Below are positions 13,006 through 26,539 of a stretch of 64,000 bases of DNA, one piece after another. The number at the start of each line of letters is the position of its first letter. The stretch's first letter is position 1. The notes beneath the pieces were generated by a model. The model saw only the letters and a program-made list of their open reading frames with translations. It was not told the origin of the DNA and ran no database searches. The DNA is from Forficula auricularia (Eukaryota > Arthropoda > Insecta > Dermaptera > Forficulidae), in NCBI GenBank assembly GCA_024734495.1, contig JALMQS010000132.1, forward strand, positions 2,364,789 through 2,428,788, written 5' to 3'. The position numbers and the translations under genes are program-made.

Positions 13006-14099
13006 CATTGATTTTTGTGTATTTTTTAGATTTTCTAAACTCTTGAGAGACCTCTAAAAAAAATTTTATCTAGCTCGAATTTGGAGAGGGTTCTTAAAAG
13101 ATAAAATACTCAAAAAATTTCATACGAGATAAATCCCGAAAAATTTCATGTGGGTGCCATGCTTTGTGGATTACAGGGTGGAAAGTACTGATTTAGAAGG
13201 ATTTGAGCTCACTTTTCATGAAGCAAGAATTAGAGAAACTGAATGACAATTATCGTGAAAAGTAGTAGTACATTTTAACAGAATTAAATAACACCAACAA
13301 ATGTTGTGTTTTATTTTGGATTTGTTTCCGCCATTTAAATTTAAATTTAAAATGAAAGTTCTGATCTATACCGAAATTTTTAAGACTGGTTCCGTAGTAG
13401 CTAGGAACTAGTTTCTTTATTTTAGAGCCTTTTAGCTCCTATCTAATTACAAACTATATAGGGATGATTTAATTAAATTTCATATGCATATTATTTTAAT
13501 ATTTTCGAATTTGTAAAAAGAAAAAAAATGCATACACCTCTAGCAAAAAACTGCTAAGAAGACCCAATAGAGCAAGGAGAGTAGTGATAAGAAGGTTTTT
13601 AAATTCTCATAAAACGGTTATCAAGTATAGTATTACATTTTTTCTAGATCTACAATTGAATTGTCAATTTTCTAATAATATTCCGCCGATTTTCTAATAG
13701 GCAAAGAAGCCAATAGTAAATACATATATTGCCAAATTCTACTAATAATAAACGCAGTTATATTTTAGCAGTATTTCAAAATTAATTGAAATAAAATAAA
13801 ATCTAATTACAATTTGGAATGAATTTAATGTAATTGATATGATAATCGTTGGAATCTAATGCCTCTTGTGAATGTAACAGGAGCCCTTTACTAATTGCTT
13901 AATGTCAAGTAATTTGTTCTTGACAAACATCAATAATCAATTAATTGTACCTAACTGAAATCATGTTAATAATTCATTTATTACTTATTGGGAGTTTGGG
14001 ATTCATTCTTTTCTTTTTTAATAAAACAAATGATTTAAATACAATTATAATTACAAAATTATTATACTTAGCTGTTTCGTAGGACGAATAAACCAAAAT

Positions 14100-15037
14100 A
14101 TATTAAACGAGCTGCTCGACCCTCCGGGCAGGTGGCCCTGGCGGGCGGCGTCTCGGCATGTGATTATTAGGTTTCCAAAATTCATTTAAAAAAAAGTTCC
14201 ATTCCCAAAAAAGTATGTTTTTTTTTTAAAATTATAAAACCTGGCAAAAAATTAACTTTTTCATTAAATTTAGCACTTAGAATTTTAACATTTTATTGTA
14301 GTTTAATAGATAGAAGACGCTATCACTTGGCATAATTTGGCTAGCTTATGAGTAACTTCACAATAAATAACTCTCAGTTTTCTAAAGAGTAAATGTACAA
14401 AAAAGATAAAAATTTCTATAATTTGCCCCCCCCCCCCCTCGCCCCCATACAGTCAATTTTGTTAGTTGATTTTTACAGGAATAGTTTCTTAAAGTAATAA
14501 AGAATAACTCTACAAAATTTGATCAAGATAGGAGAGAGTTTTAATTTTTGCCCCCAGTCACATTTTGGATAGTTGGGAGTCGAATTTCAAAAAATCCTGA
14601 TATTACTTTTTAGATATTTGTATTTAGAATTTGATTAAGTATAAATCAAGTAGATATCTTATCGTTCTTAATTGAAAATGCATAATTAGTGTAAACACAT
14701 TGCAAAGATATTTTGCCACTTTTGACCCCTTTAGGGGTCGAATTTCAAAAAATCCTGAAATTAGGTTTTAGATATTTTAATTTAGTATTTTTATAAGTAA
14801 AAAGCAAGTAGATATTTTATCGTCCTTAAGAGATATCGCATAATCAGTGAAAACACACTTTGCCCCCTTTGACCCCCTTAGGGGTCGAATTTCAAAAAAT
14901 CCTTTCTTAGTGAGCTCCTATGTCATAGATATAATATCCTCTCCAAATTTCATTTTTCTATGTCTAGTGGTTTTGGCCGTTTTGATGAGTGAGTGAGTGT
15001 ATCGGGCAAAGAATTTTATTATATATAGATATAATAT
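14100..15037 (+). mobile_element. Non-coding element with internal repeats and TATATATAGAT-type end
   Basis: It starts ATTAAACGAGCTGCTCGACC with a GC-rich head. Three internal direct repeats are built on CTTTAGGGGTCGAATTTC and AAAAAATCCTG (about 14530, 14715, 14865). It ends with GATGAGTGAGTGAGTGTATC and TATATATAGAT. The ends at 49377-49770 and 52163-52465 look related. The class is uncertain, possibly Helitron-like. Confidence 0.55.
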
Positions 15038-15049
15038 AATAATAATAAT

Positions 15050-15605
15050 AAGGGGTCGGTAGCGCAATCGGTTAAATCACCAACTTTTCTAATCCGATTA
15101 GGAGAACATCAACCTAGACTTCATCAGTTCGATCCCAACAAGAAGCAAAGTGAATTTATTTGAAAATAATAAAAAACCGGCCCCTCGGCTCCAGAAACTG
15201 ACAATCTCTGGTTCTACAAAACCTCGCGCATGCGCAGGACAAAATTTCGTAACAAGCAACCATGAATCGTGAGAGGCAAAAACAAGATTACCCCAGGTGG
15301 TAACCAATCCACCCACCCTCGAGTGGCAACCGGGCATTCAGATTTTGGGGGACCCGGACCATCACGAAGTCAAGGAAGAAACAATGGAAGAATAACGCCA
15401 AAAATCCATAAATACCTGGGCACCTTTAACATCAACATACTCATCCGGCCAGGAAAAATTACATAACCTGACCATGGAACTCGATAACACGTTCCGGAAA
15501 AAAATAGAGGCGTGCAAGGTCCAACCAGAAAGAAACATCAAGCTTTGAGTGATCCCAAGGGTCCAAACGCAACAAATAATGTTAATAATAATAATAATAA
15601 ATAAT
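15050..15605 (+). mobile_element. SINE/RTE composite with (TAA)n tail
   Basis: The head looks like a tRNA promoter: GGTCGGTAGCGCAATCGGTT (box A-like) and GTTCGATCCCAAC (box B-like). Downstream, around 15410-15460, the frame reads YLGTFNINILIRPGKI, resembling the start of the RTE-type endonuclease (GTFN-R-L-PGK pattern). It ends in (TAA)n. It is either a 5' fragment of an RTE LINE or a SINE built from one; no intact protein. Confidence 0.55.
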
Positions 15606-15859
15606 ATATAATTTCAATAGTTGTTGTTGAGCAAAAAAATAATTTATTAAGCCAACTATTATTATTATTAGCCACTAAATTGTACAGCATTGCTTTTCCA
15701 TAAACATATTAAATAAATAGCAGTATACAATTTCCATATAATATGAAAGAGATGTATTGTTAACTATTCTTATCTTTTCTGATTCTCAAAACCTTTCAAA
15801 AAAGAGGTTCATATATTCGTCTGTAGTCCAATTGTGCAATTCGTAAATCCTCTTCCCTA

Positions 15860-16960
15860 GTCATGCGGGATATCTAGATATTTTTTTCTCGAACCGGGAC
15901 AATTTTGAGAGCTTATTCGAAATAAAAAAAAATGAGTAAGTTTTATATGATTTTACAATGAGAGAATTATATTCTTTTTTTGTGAAGTGGTTAATAAAGA
16001 AAAAACAATTGAGTAGTAATGATTTTTAATTACTTTTATCTGAGCTAAACTAATAATATAAATATATCACTATAGCATGAACTCAAGTTAAAAATTACTC
16101 TCCTTCCAGGTGACTAGTATTAAATCACGCATAAAAATAAATATTTGCTCATTGTGCAATAAAATGTCTGAAACGCAGAGAAAAATATTTTCCAACTATG
16201 ATTTTTTCTATTCGTGTGTCTGAATTCCGATACCCACAATAACCTAAGAACAGAAAGTCAATAAGTTCGTTTGTAATAATACATAGTAAGTACTGATTAG
16301 ATTTTGGAATTTCTTGTTCAAAAGACAGAAAATATTATTTTTTGAGTTATTTTATTGATATTTTAAGAGGATGTTATAGTATAGCCATAAATGAACAATT
16401 TATATTTATAGTTTAGCAATAATTACTTGGGCAGGTCTAGTGTACAAAGTCTTGAAAAAGTTTTCACTTTTTTAATATTTAATGATCGGGTAATCGATTC
16501 TTTCATTAAAATCTGATTGATGAAAATAATAACAAAGGGCACGGATAAAATCATCTCTCTTTTTTAGAGCTATTCTTTCATTAGAAGCCAAATACATATA
16601 AGTTCAAACCTGTTTAGGACTAGTAGAGATTAATTTCTTAATTTCTTTATTGTAGGAATGGCCTTTTGCACTCGGATCAAAACGATACTCGTTATACGGA
16701 GAGAGAATATTCAATTGGACTTGGTTAAAATTCACACAAGAATGTACAAAAGAAATTAATTTTGCGGCTATAACTAACAAGCGTCGAATCTTCAATAAGT
16801 TTTTTTCTTTTTTTTCCATTTCTTTGTATTTTTGTTGAGAAATCCACTAAACTTAATTTCACAATTAACTATGCCGAGGTAGCACTTAATTTTTTCCAAA
16901 TTATAGGGACAAAATGACAAACTGACCGTGACGTCTGTACCATACCTTCAAATTGGGACA
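15860..16960 (-). mobile_element. Family F repeat, copy 1
   Basis: About 1.1 kb, reverse complement of the copy at 41133-42170: shared blocks include TTCACAATTAACT, TAGCCATAAATGAACAATTT and TTTTATATGATTTTAC. Another copy is at 56575-57320. It is non-coding, and its termini were not resolved. Confidence 0.55.
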
Positions 16961-17884
16961 TTATTTTGCACCTTTATCATTAAAATAATTATCCGCAAGC
17001 ATTAAATTCATATTTATAAAGCCTATCAAGTCATGTGATAAAAATAATTTATTAATTCGAACGTTTGAGTGTCTTATGATTTTTATTTTATGAAAAATAG
17101 ATGGAATTTTTTAAAAGAATGTAAAAACAACACGCGAAGGCGCCTTATTGCCTTTATCATTAAACTTTTTTTTTCAAGTTAATTAAAATATTCGAAGATT
17201 TTGAGAAATTTTTTAACATGGCCCATTCATACTTCAAATAAAAATTGATTAAAATTTTTATTTTGATGATAATCTGGGTCCATTTAGGTAAATTTCTGCA
17301 GGCGTTATTAAGCATTAATTGATATAGTGGGGATCAATCAAATCAGAGCATTTCAATATAACGAAAGATCGCCGAACACTCACTCTCCATGCCATCCATG
17401 CATTTCATTATGGAAATGCTCGGGCTTGATTGATTCTCGCTAAATCTATCAAGACTTGTGATAACAGCTCCGACCTAACAAGGACATTTCAATTAAGTTG
17501 CTGTTTGCACCAGGGCTGGAAAATATTCTAACCTAAAGCCTGACCGCCAAGGTTTTAAAATAAAAATAAAAACATTTTTTTTCTTTTATAACAAGTGTGC
17601 AATAATTCATTCTCATTTGATCATTGAAAAAATGTATTATAAAGATAAACTATTTTAAATAATTAAAGATGATTTTAAAAACTAATGGATGATTTGAAAA
17701 TGTTAAAATTTTAAAATTTAAGGGTGAAAAATGAAGTGGGGAATTTAAAATCATAAATTGAAAATATCCATAACTAAAAAATGATAAATCTCAATTTTTA
17801 TGAAATTTTAATTAAGCATATTATTATTACCATTTCCGTCAATAATGTGTATCCATAAAATGTTGCTCTTTTAGAAAAATAAAA

Positions 17885-17945
17885 AAAATCACACAAAGAA
17901 ACTTGTCCTTAATTCCCATTACAAACTTTCGAAATTGAATTATAT
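17885..17945 (+). mobile_element. Fragment of the outer 63-kb foldback family
   Basis: AATCACACAAAGAAACTTG and TCCTTAATTCCCATTACAAA match the tail at 63826-63870. No ribozyme core is retained. Confidence 0.5.
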
Positions 17946-18572
17946 GTTAGGTATAAGATAGCTAGGTTATGATACAACATAGGCTGGATTTTGAAATTTC
18001 GGTTGGAGGGTTTCGAAAAAATTAAAATTATAAATCTCCTAGAGTAGAAAACAAAAGTAACTATTAAGGTAAAATTTAGCTAGAAAGTAGTTTCTGATTA
18101 AAAAAAAAGTGTGTTGAGGATATACCCTAGAGCCTCCGGGATGAGGTGAGGAAAAATTCTAAAGAAATTAGAATTATTAATTCTCCAAACCAAAAATTTG
18201 AAAAGCCGAAATTTAATATGAGATATTCAATTATTTCTAAATAGGTTGCCCTTTTAGGAAAATAGATTTCATATATTACCTATATACACATTTTTATATT
18301 GAAATGTCTATCTTCATCGTATGAATAAATAACAAGATATCTATCAAATAAAGTGGCTCTATGGATTCGGAATTGTGGAATTGTTGCTCACCACTGATCT
18401 AGTTACCTAATCGATGAATACAGATTTTTGGTAAAACATAACACACAGACATTCTTTGGACTTCAACGTAAATATCTTTAAAAATTTCAATTTAAACATT
18501 TTTTCACGAAATCAAGTTTTTACTATCTACTAATGGTATGAATGATTCAATTTGTTGGGTAATGAAACTAAT

Positions 18573-18800
18573 TTAAAAGAGACAATAAAAGAGTGTCTTC
18601 TGCTGAAAAAAAATGTTTAATTTATTTATAACGAAATTACAGATTCGAGGGCTTTGCCCTCTTCATCAGTCTATAACAGTTGATTCAAATTCACTTTCAC
18701 AAATCGATTCCTGTGAATCACTTGTAATTGACTGATGAAGAGGGCAAAACCTCGAATATAATCTCGTTATAAATAAATTATAAATTTATTTTTCAAATTT
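18573..18800. mobile_element. Hammerhead family 1 foldback, decayed copy
   Basis: The left end GACAATAAAAGAGTGTCTTC equals that of the copy at 49779. Two inverted arms each carry CTGATGA and a GAGGGC stem, but both have lost GAAAC (GAATC on the minus arm, GAATA on the plus arm). The right arm is shorter than in other copies. Confidence 0.7.
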
Positions 18801-20789
18801 AACATTAGATTTTATAAAAATATATTATGGGACTTGGCCCCAAACGGATAATGCTTTGTATAAACGAGGGTTGGAGTCAAAAATTAAATCTTGTGACTTA
18901 AACTCCACACTCCCTGAGATGGAAATCGACAATCTTACACAATGAATTAGCCTGTTCTAGAAGAAAATCTTAAATTTCTCCTAATTCTATTGCTATAAGC
19001 AAGCTATGTCTTGACTATTACACTCTTAGTTATTTCTGATCTTATATATTGAGAGTTCTTAGTAATGGATTTTTCCAAAATTTCCCGAATCATCTTTATT
19101 TATTTCTTTTTTGTATTATTCCCATTTTAATAGTTCTTCAGAGAGAACAATTTTTATTCGTCCAAAACTCGTCTGGGCTTGTCTTTGACATGCTTGAACT
19201 GGAAGATATACCAGGCAGGGACTTCAAACCTTCTATCAGCACCCTTTTCGGAAAAATCATTCATTTTAATTGCCCCTTGAAATGATGCAACCATTTTATT
19301 TCATTTCGAGAAACAATATACTTTTCAAAACAAAAAATATTTTTTATAGAAATATTTGAAATAACAGATAAAAATTTCAAAATTTAAAAATCCTCCTGAA
19401 ATTTTGAAATCGACCTTATATAATATCCACGGCACGCCACTGGTACACAAAAATACAATAATTTTGAAGTCTATAAAAAATGTTTAATATTTAAAATGAG
19501 AATTTTAAATTTAATACTATGAAAAGTCTGAAAGGTTTAATGAGAAACTAGACATTCGCTTTGCTGATATGCCGTGGCTGACTTTGCGCTCTTTTGAATT
19601 AATATTTGAAAAAATTTAATAATTATATAATTTGTAAATTCCCTCATAAAAACAATAAAAACTAGAAAAAATTAAAAAAAAATAGTTTTTAATATATTTA
19701 TTTTTATTTAAGTATTTTAGAATATATAACCATTTCTTATTAAATGATTTTTTAAATTTTACTTTCAACTTTTTTTTTAAATATTTACCAAAAATTGTCG
19801 CGAGATATCAAAAATGACGCCGCGAGCTACCGGTAGCTCGCGAGTGAGGGGTTTGCGACCGCTGGTATAAGGCTTCCTTGTAGACCGAAACGCCGTGATT
19901 TATGCTTAATTTTTTTTGTGTCAAGATAGTTTAGTTGCTTTTGACATATTTTGAAAACACTTTTTTCATGCCCAAGTAGAATACTTTACCATACCCGAAA
20001 TGATAAAGTAAATAAAGTAAAATGTAATGAAAATCTGAAAGGCTGACTCCATGTGTAGCAACAGCAACGCACGCTGCAGCTCGGCTTGGTAGGGAATAGG
20101 TAAATTTCTCCATGGAATAATCACTCATTCAATTTGCAAAGTAACTCGAACAGAAATAAATATATCAACTACCCGATAGGGAACGACCATTTCAACGACT
20201 ATTAGAAGATATTTTAGTAATCAAAAGTCTGTGGAGCTGGGAATTTTACTAAAAAACCAATCTGACTAATAAAGTAGGTATTATTAAATTAAAAATTTAA
20301 TTTCTTCTTTCTTCTTAGTACACATAACATACACATTACAGATACGCGATGATTACACATAAGTACAAGAATATTAATTGGATTCACAATTTTTTACCAT
20401 GATTGAAAAGGATTAGGAGTAGGGTATTTAATTTTTCGTTATAATACTATATACACTGCTCACGATAGCGCAGAGTCTAGGGGAACAAAATTTTTCGTAA
20501 ATATCAATTGCACGTTTTGAAAAAATAAACTCTCATTTTGTTCAGTAAGAATCCTAAAATAATAAGAGATATAAAATTTAAAAAATAATTAAAACTAAAA
20601 TGTGAGTGCGTTTTTCAGAAAAATAGATGGAATTTTTTCAAAAAAAAATCAACTCACTGGCGGAACCATATATATTAAAAAAAAAAAACTCAATTTTATG
20701 GTCACAATCTAAGATTTTAGTAAAAAATGTGCTTATATAACATGTCAGAGGGTAACTTTTAAGGAGTTCGGTGTTGGTTCTAGGTGAAA

Positions 20790-20975
20790 CATTTTAATAT
20801 AATAATAAAACTTGAGTAAGATAGAAGACCTACCTCGTATCTTACTCAAGTTTTATTATTATGTCAGAGGGCTTCATCCTCCGGGAGGTAAACCCGAACA
20901 CTAGCTTGCAGTTTGTATGGCAAGCAAATTAGTGCTCGGGTTCAACTTCTGGGGGATGAAACCCTCTGACATAAT
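20790..20975. mobile_element. Foldback MITE with ATGTCAGAGGG ends (family E)
   Basis: An inner inverted pair, TGTCAGAGGG with CATCC and GGATGAAACCCTCTGACA, brackets a central segment with GTGCTCGGGTTC. An adjacent inverted pair is AACTTGAGTAAGATA and TATCTTACTCAAGTT. Diverged relatives are at 51320-51450 and 53330-53425. Confidence 0.6.
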
Positions 20976-21570
20976 ATAAACATAATATAAACATAAGGGG
21001 ATAGGTTTACTGGGTTGTAGGGTGATCAGAGGCGGGGGAGAAGTTCCGGGGTTGGGGAGAGAGTCGGTGGGATGGAGAGTCGTTGGAAATGGAGGAGAGG
21101 GAGTGTTCAAGGGAAGGGGGACCAGGGGTCGAAGCCCACCGAAGGCGGGCCTCGAAGCTAGTTTTCTACTAAAATCTTAGATTGTGATCATACAATGTTT
21201 TTTTTTTTAAATAATAATATCTTATATTTGTACCTATATTTATAAAGCAGAGACCACCCTCATTGATTTTCTGTTAAAAACAATATAAATATTCATTTAA
21301 TCAGATAGATCAATGAAAATTAGCAGAAAACAAAAACGTTTTGTTCCCTAGACCATTTTGTGCATTTAGTAATATTAATAATACAAAATATACTTGAAGC
21401 AATTCTAACTAAATATATACAAAATACAAATACGATGATCAGTTAATTGTTAGAAAAGTGACCATGATTAGAAAAGAGCAAATCCGCCACCGCCGAAGAG
21501 AGCATCTATATATATCTAGATTAGCTGCAACATATAGAAGATGAGCCAGTTGTGAAGCTAGAATGGGTAC

Positions 21571-21693
21571 CGTGTGTGCAGTTAGCCTCATCGGCCCCAT
21601 CGGGGCAATTGATAGTGCCGTCGCACACCTGCACCAGGCAGATGATGTGGTTGGAGTCTGGACATCGGTACTGGTCGTCGCCTCGACACCCTC
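21571..21693 (-). CDS. trol: Perlecan (trol) exon: LDL-receptor class A module 2
   Basis: It encodes residues 408-447: GCRGDDQYRCPDSNHIICLV with CDGTINCPDGADEANC, i.e. six cysteines and the calcium-binding CPDGADE block. Start: acceptor ACCTCAG (21694-21696) keeps phase 1. A second CAG at 21748-21750 is also in phase and would add 18 residues (ending PPLPSKETSG) up to 21747. The frame hits a stop a few codons further upstream, so no longer exon is possible. The donor is read as ACG/GTACCC (21570 downward), weak but giving the expected phase 1 exit; it is the least certain boundary in the gene. The next exon must be left of this point; no further LDLa exon was seen in 1-21,570. The preceding intron is about 8.2 kb. 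Confidence 0.85.
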
Positions 21694-21959
21694 CTGAGGT
21701 CTCCTTCGAGGGCAAAGGCGGGCCTCCGACCACCTCTCCGGAACTCGCTGCCCGGACAAAACACCGTCATCTTCACGACCAAAACCCTTCCCGTCTTTTT
21801 CCATAATTCTAATTTCATGATATTCACTGAAAATCTCTTTCTTTGTATAGATAATAAATGGTGTGTTTAATGCAAACCATATGGCTTTCATTTGCCCCTC
21901 ATTAATAACAAAAATAATACAAGTACATTTATTTCAAAGGAAATCACAAGCGGTTGTCA

Positions 21960-22070
21960 TCTACTAGTTTCGAGATGGAATGGATTATTTTTAATTATAT
22001 GTCAGAAGGGTCGTTTATACCCACATATATTAAAAATAATGCGTTCCATCTCAGATCTAGTACACTGAAA
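21960..22070. repeat. Short inverted repeat related to the 36-kb MITE
   Basis: GAGATGGAATGGATTATTTT, then ATTATATGTCAGAAGGGTCG, and on the other side AAAATAATGCGTTCCATCTC. A small degraded member of the ATGTCAGAGGG group. Confidence 0.6.
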
Positions 22071-22716
22071 ACACGATATATTTATAATTAAGATATTATA
22101 TTTGATATAAATAAATGGTTGTCTTGATTATGGCGAAATAGATCTCTATTCATTATAAATAAATTATATAAATACTTATTATAAGTATCCTTATATCTTT
22201 GGCGTAACTCTAGATATAATAATATTTAAGATGCCACTATTTCCCTGGTTGAAAAATTGAACAGAAATTAACAGAAATGTGGCATTTTTTTGTTGATCCG
22301 TTGGAATATGGCTATAAGATCTGGACATAATTTGAATGTAAATGTAATCCTCCTGTGACCATATTATGACCGGTTTGGATGGTTTATTGTTTCTGGGCAG
22401 AATATGCCCATAACCTAGCTAGTCCTCTATAGAGGACAACTACTTGGAATTTCCTTTGAAATGTGAAGTCTGTCTCTGTCAGTAATTTGAAGTCTTATGG
22501 TAAATTTATTCATGTGAATTTTGTATTTACATGATGTAGATTAAAAATAGTAATAAATTGTCAGGGATATGAGCACTTAGCCTAAGTTTCTAAATATTTT
22601 TAAACTAACTTAAATAATTCTCTTAAAATTGAGATTTTCAACAATTTATACACAAATGTGAACAGTTAATTCATCTAATACAAACCAGAATAATATCTAA
22701 GATAATCAGCTAGGCT

Positions 22717-22960
22717 AGTGGTTCTCAATCTTTTTATATTTGCACCCCTTTTACAAATTGATTTCAGCCCTTCTCTAAAAATTAAATTAAAAAAAAAATT
22801 GAAAAATCTACTTTGAAATATTGAGAAACCTTTAATTATCAACATTAAATTTTTGTTGCTTTGTTAATAAATGTCTTTTATTGTCTTTGTATCTAAAAAT
22901 ATTTTTTTGGACTATTGATCATTTGATCATTCTTTCTGTGGCTTCCTTCGCGCCTCATAA
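22717..22960. mobile_element. hAT-like left end, partial
   Basis: TAGTGGTTCTCAATCTTTTT is a common hAT-type terminus. No matching right terminus or target duplication was found. Confidence 0.4.
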
Positions 22961-24499
22961 GCTAAAAACCGCGGAGATAGAGCCAACATAATCTTAACAA
23001 CAAAACTTGAATGAAAAACTATGATTTATCATGTTATATTATATTCTATAAAACGAGGAAACAATTTATTGTTTAAATTTAAACTGAAACTTTGAAAATT
23101 TAACAAAATAATATTTACAGTATTAGTAGGTACCTATGCTAAAATCTAATAAAATATTATAATTTGATTGCGAAAATAAAGTTTTAACATATGGATACTA
23201 GGCAATTTTTAGTTGAAAGTAATAACTTATTAAATTCTAGATGAGTAAATTAAATATTAAGATAAATTTCTGATGCTCGGATTGTCCTAGACCTAGACCC
23301 TAGAGCAATAGTCGCCAAAGTGGTCGATTCGACCCCCAGTAATCAATATAACCTTTTTAGAGATCGATAGAAAAATATAAGAGGTCAGAGTACTAATAGT
23401 AATATTTCATTCGTCCCATAGTAATAACCAAGATATTTTGTACTATTCTACTTCTAAGTCACTTAAAAAAAGACTATATTAAACACAATAAGTACATCAG
23501 CTATAAAAAAACAATAACACACATACGCCTATTTTACGCTTGTCCTATTATAATTACTTAATAGTCAAATAGAGGGGATTTAAGAAACTCTTCTATACTT
23601 TTACCCCTATAATTAATTATCTACACACATAGGCACAAAACTAAATCTGTATTGGCTAAACTGGACTTTAAATATATAATTATATATTGACTCTAAAAGG
23701 AATATTTTTGATAAAACATTAAAATTTAACTTAAAAGTATTCTCATTTCTAACCATATCCTATTTGAATAAACATTATAATTATATCATATTATTCCTCA
23801 GTTTTAGAAATCAATATTTGATTACGATTTAATCGAATTAATAATAATTTTAAATGTAAATTCAAATGAATAATAAAAAAAAATAACTCATTAAATTGAT
23901 CTATTTAATCCTTTTTCCAATTTAAATATATGGAAAATGTTAATACAATTTTATAATCCTTAGATAGGGTTTTATATAAAATGGCTTCTTTAGAATCAAC
24001 ATTCAATTGAATTGAATGGGTCTCCTATTATAGAGAAATATTCCGCCAGTCGAAGATTTTTATCATTTTTCATTGAACAAACATTTTTAATAAATGATTT
24101 GCGCTTTATTGTCGAACTTGGGGTTTATGGTTTATAGGTTGGAAATAAAAGCTAAGATGGTTTTTTTTGGAAAATAAAATTGATTTTAAAATAATTTACT
24201 GAATTATTGGTGTCTGTCTTCTCCTTTGCCATTTCTAAAGTAGCACAAACCCAAATACATTAAAAATTTAAGCTCAATTTCTTAAGAAATAAGATATTAT
24301 TATATACAAAAATATCTGTCGAAAATATATTTTCAATTAATTTATTGCCATCTAACGCTGATCAAACTAGTCCCTAATTACTAATATACAGGGTGATTCA
24401 CAACAGGCAATTATTGGGGAAGTCAATTAAGCAAAAAATATCATATGAACAATGGTCAAATTCAATCTTTAAGGAACTAAGGCTGGATAAAATTTCTAT

Positions 24500-24610
24500 C
24501 TAGTTCCAAATTTGATGCTTTTGGTGGTTGAGTTGCTTCTCAAAAGAAAAATTTCGACTGAAACCACCTACTACAAATTGGACATTTTCAATCTCAACAA
24601 AGTGCACAAT
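24500..24610 (+). repeat. Family D repeat
   Basis: GGTGGTTGAGTTGCTTCTCA, then AATTTCGACTGAAACCACCT. It matches 45115-45260 and the arms at 26540-26640 and 27160-27260. Confidence 0.55.
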
Positions 24611-25779
24611 TAATTGGGTTTGTGAGGGGTGGATTATACTAATTGGTCTAATGAATACTCATATTTGTAGATTCTATTAATTCGATACTTGAGTGGTTAT
24701 CGAACCAATTTATCGATTAAGCGGTAAATGATTCCTATTAGTAATTACCTTGCTACTAGTTCAAATTGCAGAAACTAGTTTAAAAGATCGTATTGTGTCT
24801 CTGTGTGTTTGAGAATTGTTCAGTGAATATCAAAATAAAATTAGAACGTTTCTTAATTAATAATATGATTAAAAATAGTAGAATTTAAGAGATAAAACGA
24901 TTAAATTCATACAGAAAAAGTCATTAGTGTTAATTCATTTTATTATATTAATTATTTTAAAGTAAGCCTCACTTATATAATTTTTAGATAAGCATTTATT
25001 TATTAATATATTTAAATATTTTATTATTTTATAAATTAAATTAGTTATATTTTAAAATTTAAATGTTTAGCCCCAAACCTTTATTTGATTAATGTTTAAT
25101 GAGCTATTTATATATTTTACAACTTGGTATATCAATGAATATTTTGAATTCACCCCCCCCCCCCCCATAACCACCCTTAACTTTTAAAAGTCGTGAAATG
25201 GAATTCGAGATTTACTATTCTTTGCTCTCTAAAATATAATTGAAGGCAGGCTAAAAAGTGCTTATTCTAGAATAAATGTATTAAATCAAAAGTGATATTT
25301 AATCATTAATGAGTAAAACAATATGTGAATGACAACGTGTTAGCTAAAAAAATCTCAATAATAAATAATAAATGAGCTTTAAAACGTTTCCTCTTAGAAG
25401 TAGAGTAAAATTTTAACACTTTTATTTTTAGGTTTAGATTTAATAAGAATTATTACCAATAGATTTTTGCTGAAAGAATATATTAAAATAATAATAATTA
25501 TTAAAATGAGAAAAAAACATGACAAAATATATCATTTGATGCCGTGGTATATGCAAGCCGAATTAATATATGAAAATATTTTGAAAAAAAATTATTGATT
25601 GTTTTATTAAATTAAATTAATATAATTCATTTATAAAACAATCTCAATGATTAAGTTTTCATTAATTAATTTAATTAATTTCCAAATCTTTAGTAGAGAA
25701 ACTAAGTAGTTAATGGTGAAAATAAAATTGTTCAAAACACGCTAACTTCCTCAAATACACAAAAATAATACATATAAAT

Positions 25780-26010
25780 CAGGGGTAACCCAGGGGGCTA
25801 AGGCGCAAAATTCGTAATTGAAATTTCTGTGGGGGGGGGGGGGGTTGAAAATTGTTTCATTTTATATGCTGAAAATAAAAGCGGTCAAGTCTTATAACTT
25901 CAACAAAAGATAATAAAAAGCTCTTTAAAACTGAATAAAATAGAAAGGGGTAACTTTTCTTAAAACTAAGGGAGGGGGCGGTTAATCATGAAACTAGGGG
26001 GTCACCCATG
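25780..26010. mobile_element. Possible hAT-type MITE
   Basis: CAGGGGTAACCC at the left and GGGTCACCCATG at the right form an imperfect 12-bp inverted repeat, with poly-G inside. No convincing 8-bp duplication was found. Confidence 0.35.
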
Positions 26011-26539
26011 TGGAAATGCTCTAAATAAAGAAATAAACCATCACACAGATTATGTATTTATTAATTAGGAACTATTTCTTTAATTAAATTGATAGTTACA
26101 ATAGAATAATAACATTATTTATGTTTACTATTTATTACTTTAAATATTTTAAAGTATTTAATCAGTACATTGATTTTTAAAAGGTATGCTAATTTCTAGA
26201 ATTATCTACATAGTACAATCTATCGACAACATTTTGAACTAAAGATAACGAAAACTCTAAAGCGGGAAGTCCTCGCATTCAATTCAAATGTTTTTACTAA
26301 TATTATTGAAAATTTAAAATGAAATCAGAAAAATAATCAGGCATTTTAATACTAAAAATTATCTTTAATTTTTCAATTACAACAATTAGAGATCAATTAA
26401 TTTATTAATTTTTTTGTGAAAAGTAAAGGTATTCGTAATTTACAATTATGTTTAAATAATTTTATGTTTTTATATTATTTTAAACTATATCTATGCATTT
26501 CTGTATTTGATCATAAATATATAAAACAATATGGATAAA

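Larger units (their letters stand above)
1..21570 (-). other. Perlecan downstream intron (partial)
   Basis: No host exon was recognised. The next exon should lie left of the window, or be too short or diverged to see. Elements are listed separately. In 1-1070, 1160-2810, 3850-5890, 6700-7780, 9550-11450, 13020-14090, 17000-17880 and 18810-20780 I see no gene. 2080-2560 is purine-rich and 10560-11130 is unusually complex. Simple repeats include an (AGT)n run at 5553-5577 and poly-C near 7940 and 14430. Confidence 0.6.

Noticed and set aside
19049..19285. 78-residue plus-strand frame with a hydrophobic start
   Set aside because: No family pattern, no splice context, and AT-rich composition typical of chance frames.
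21439..21891. 150-residue minus-strand frame over the LDLa exon
   Set aside because: A shifted frame of the real exon; its cysteine pattern is lost.
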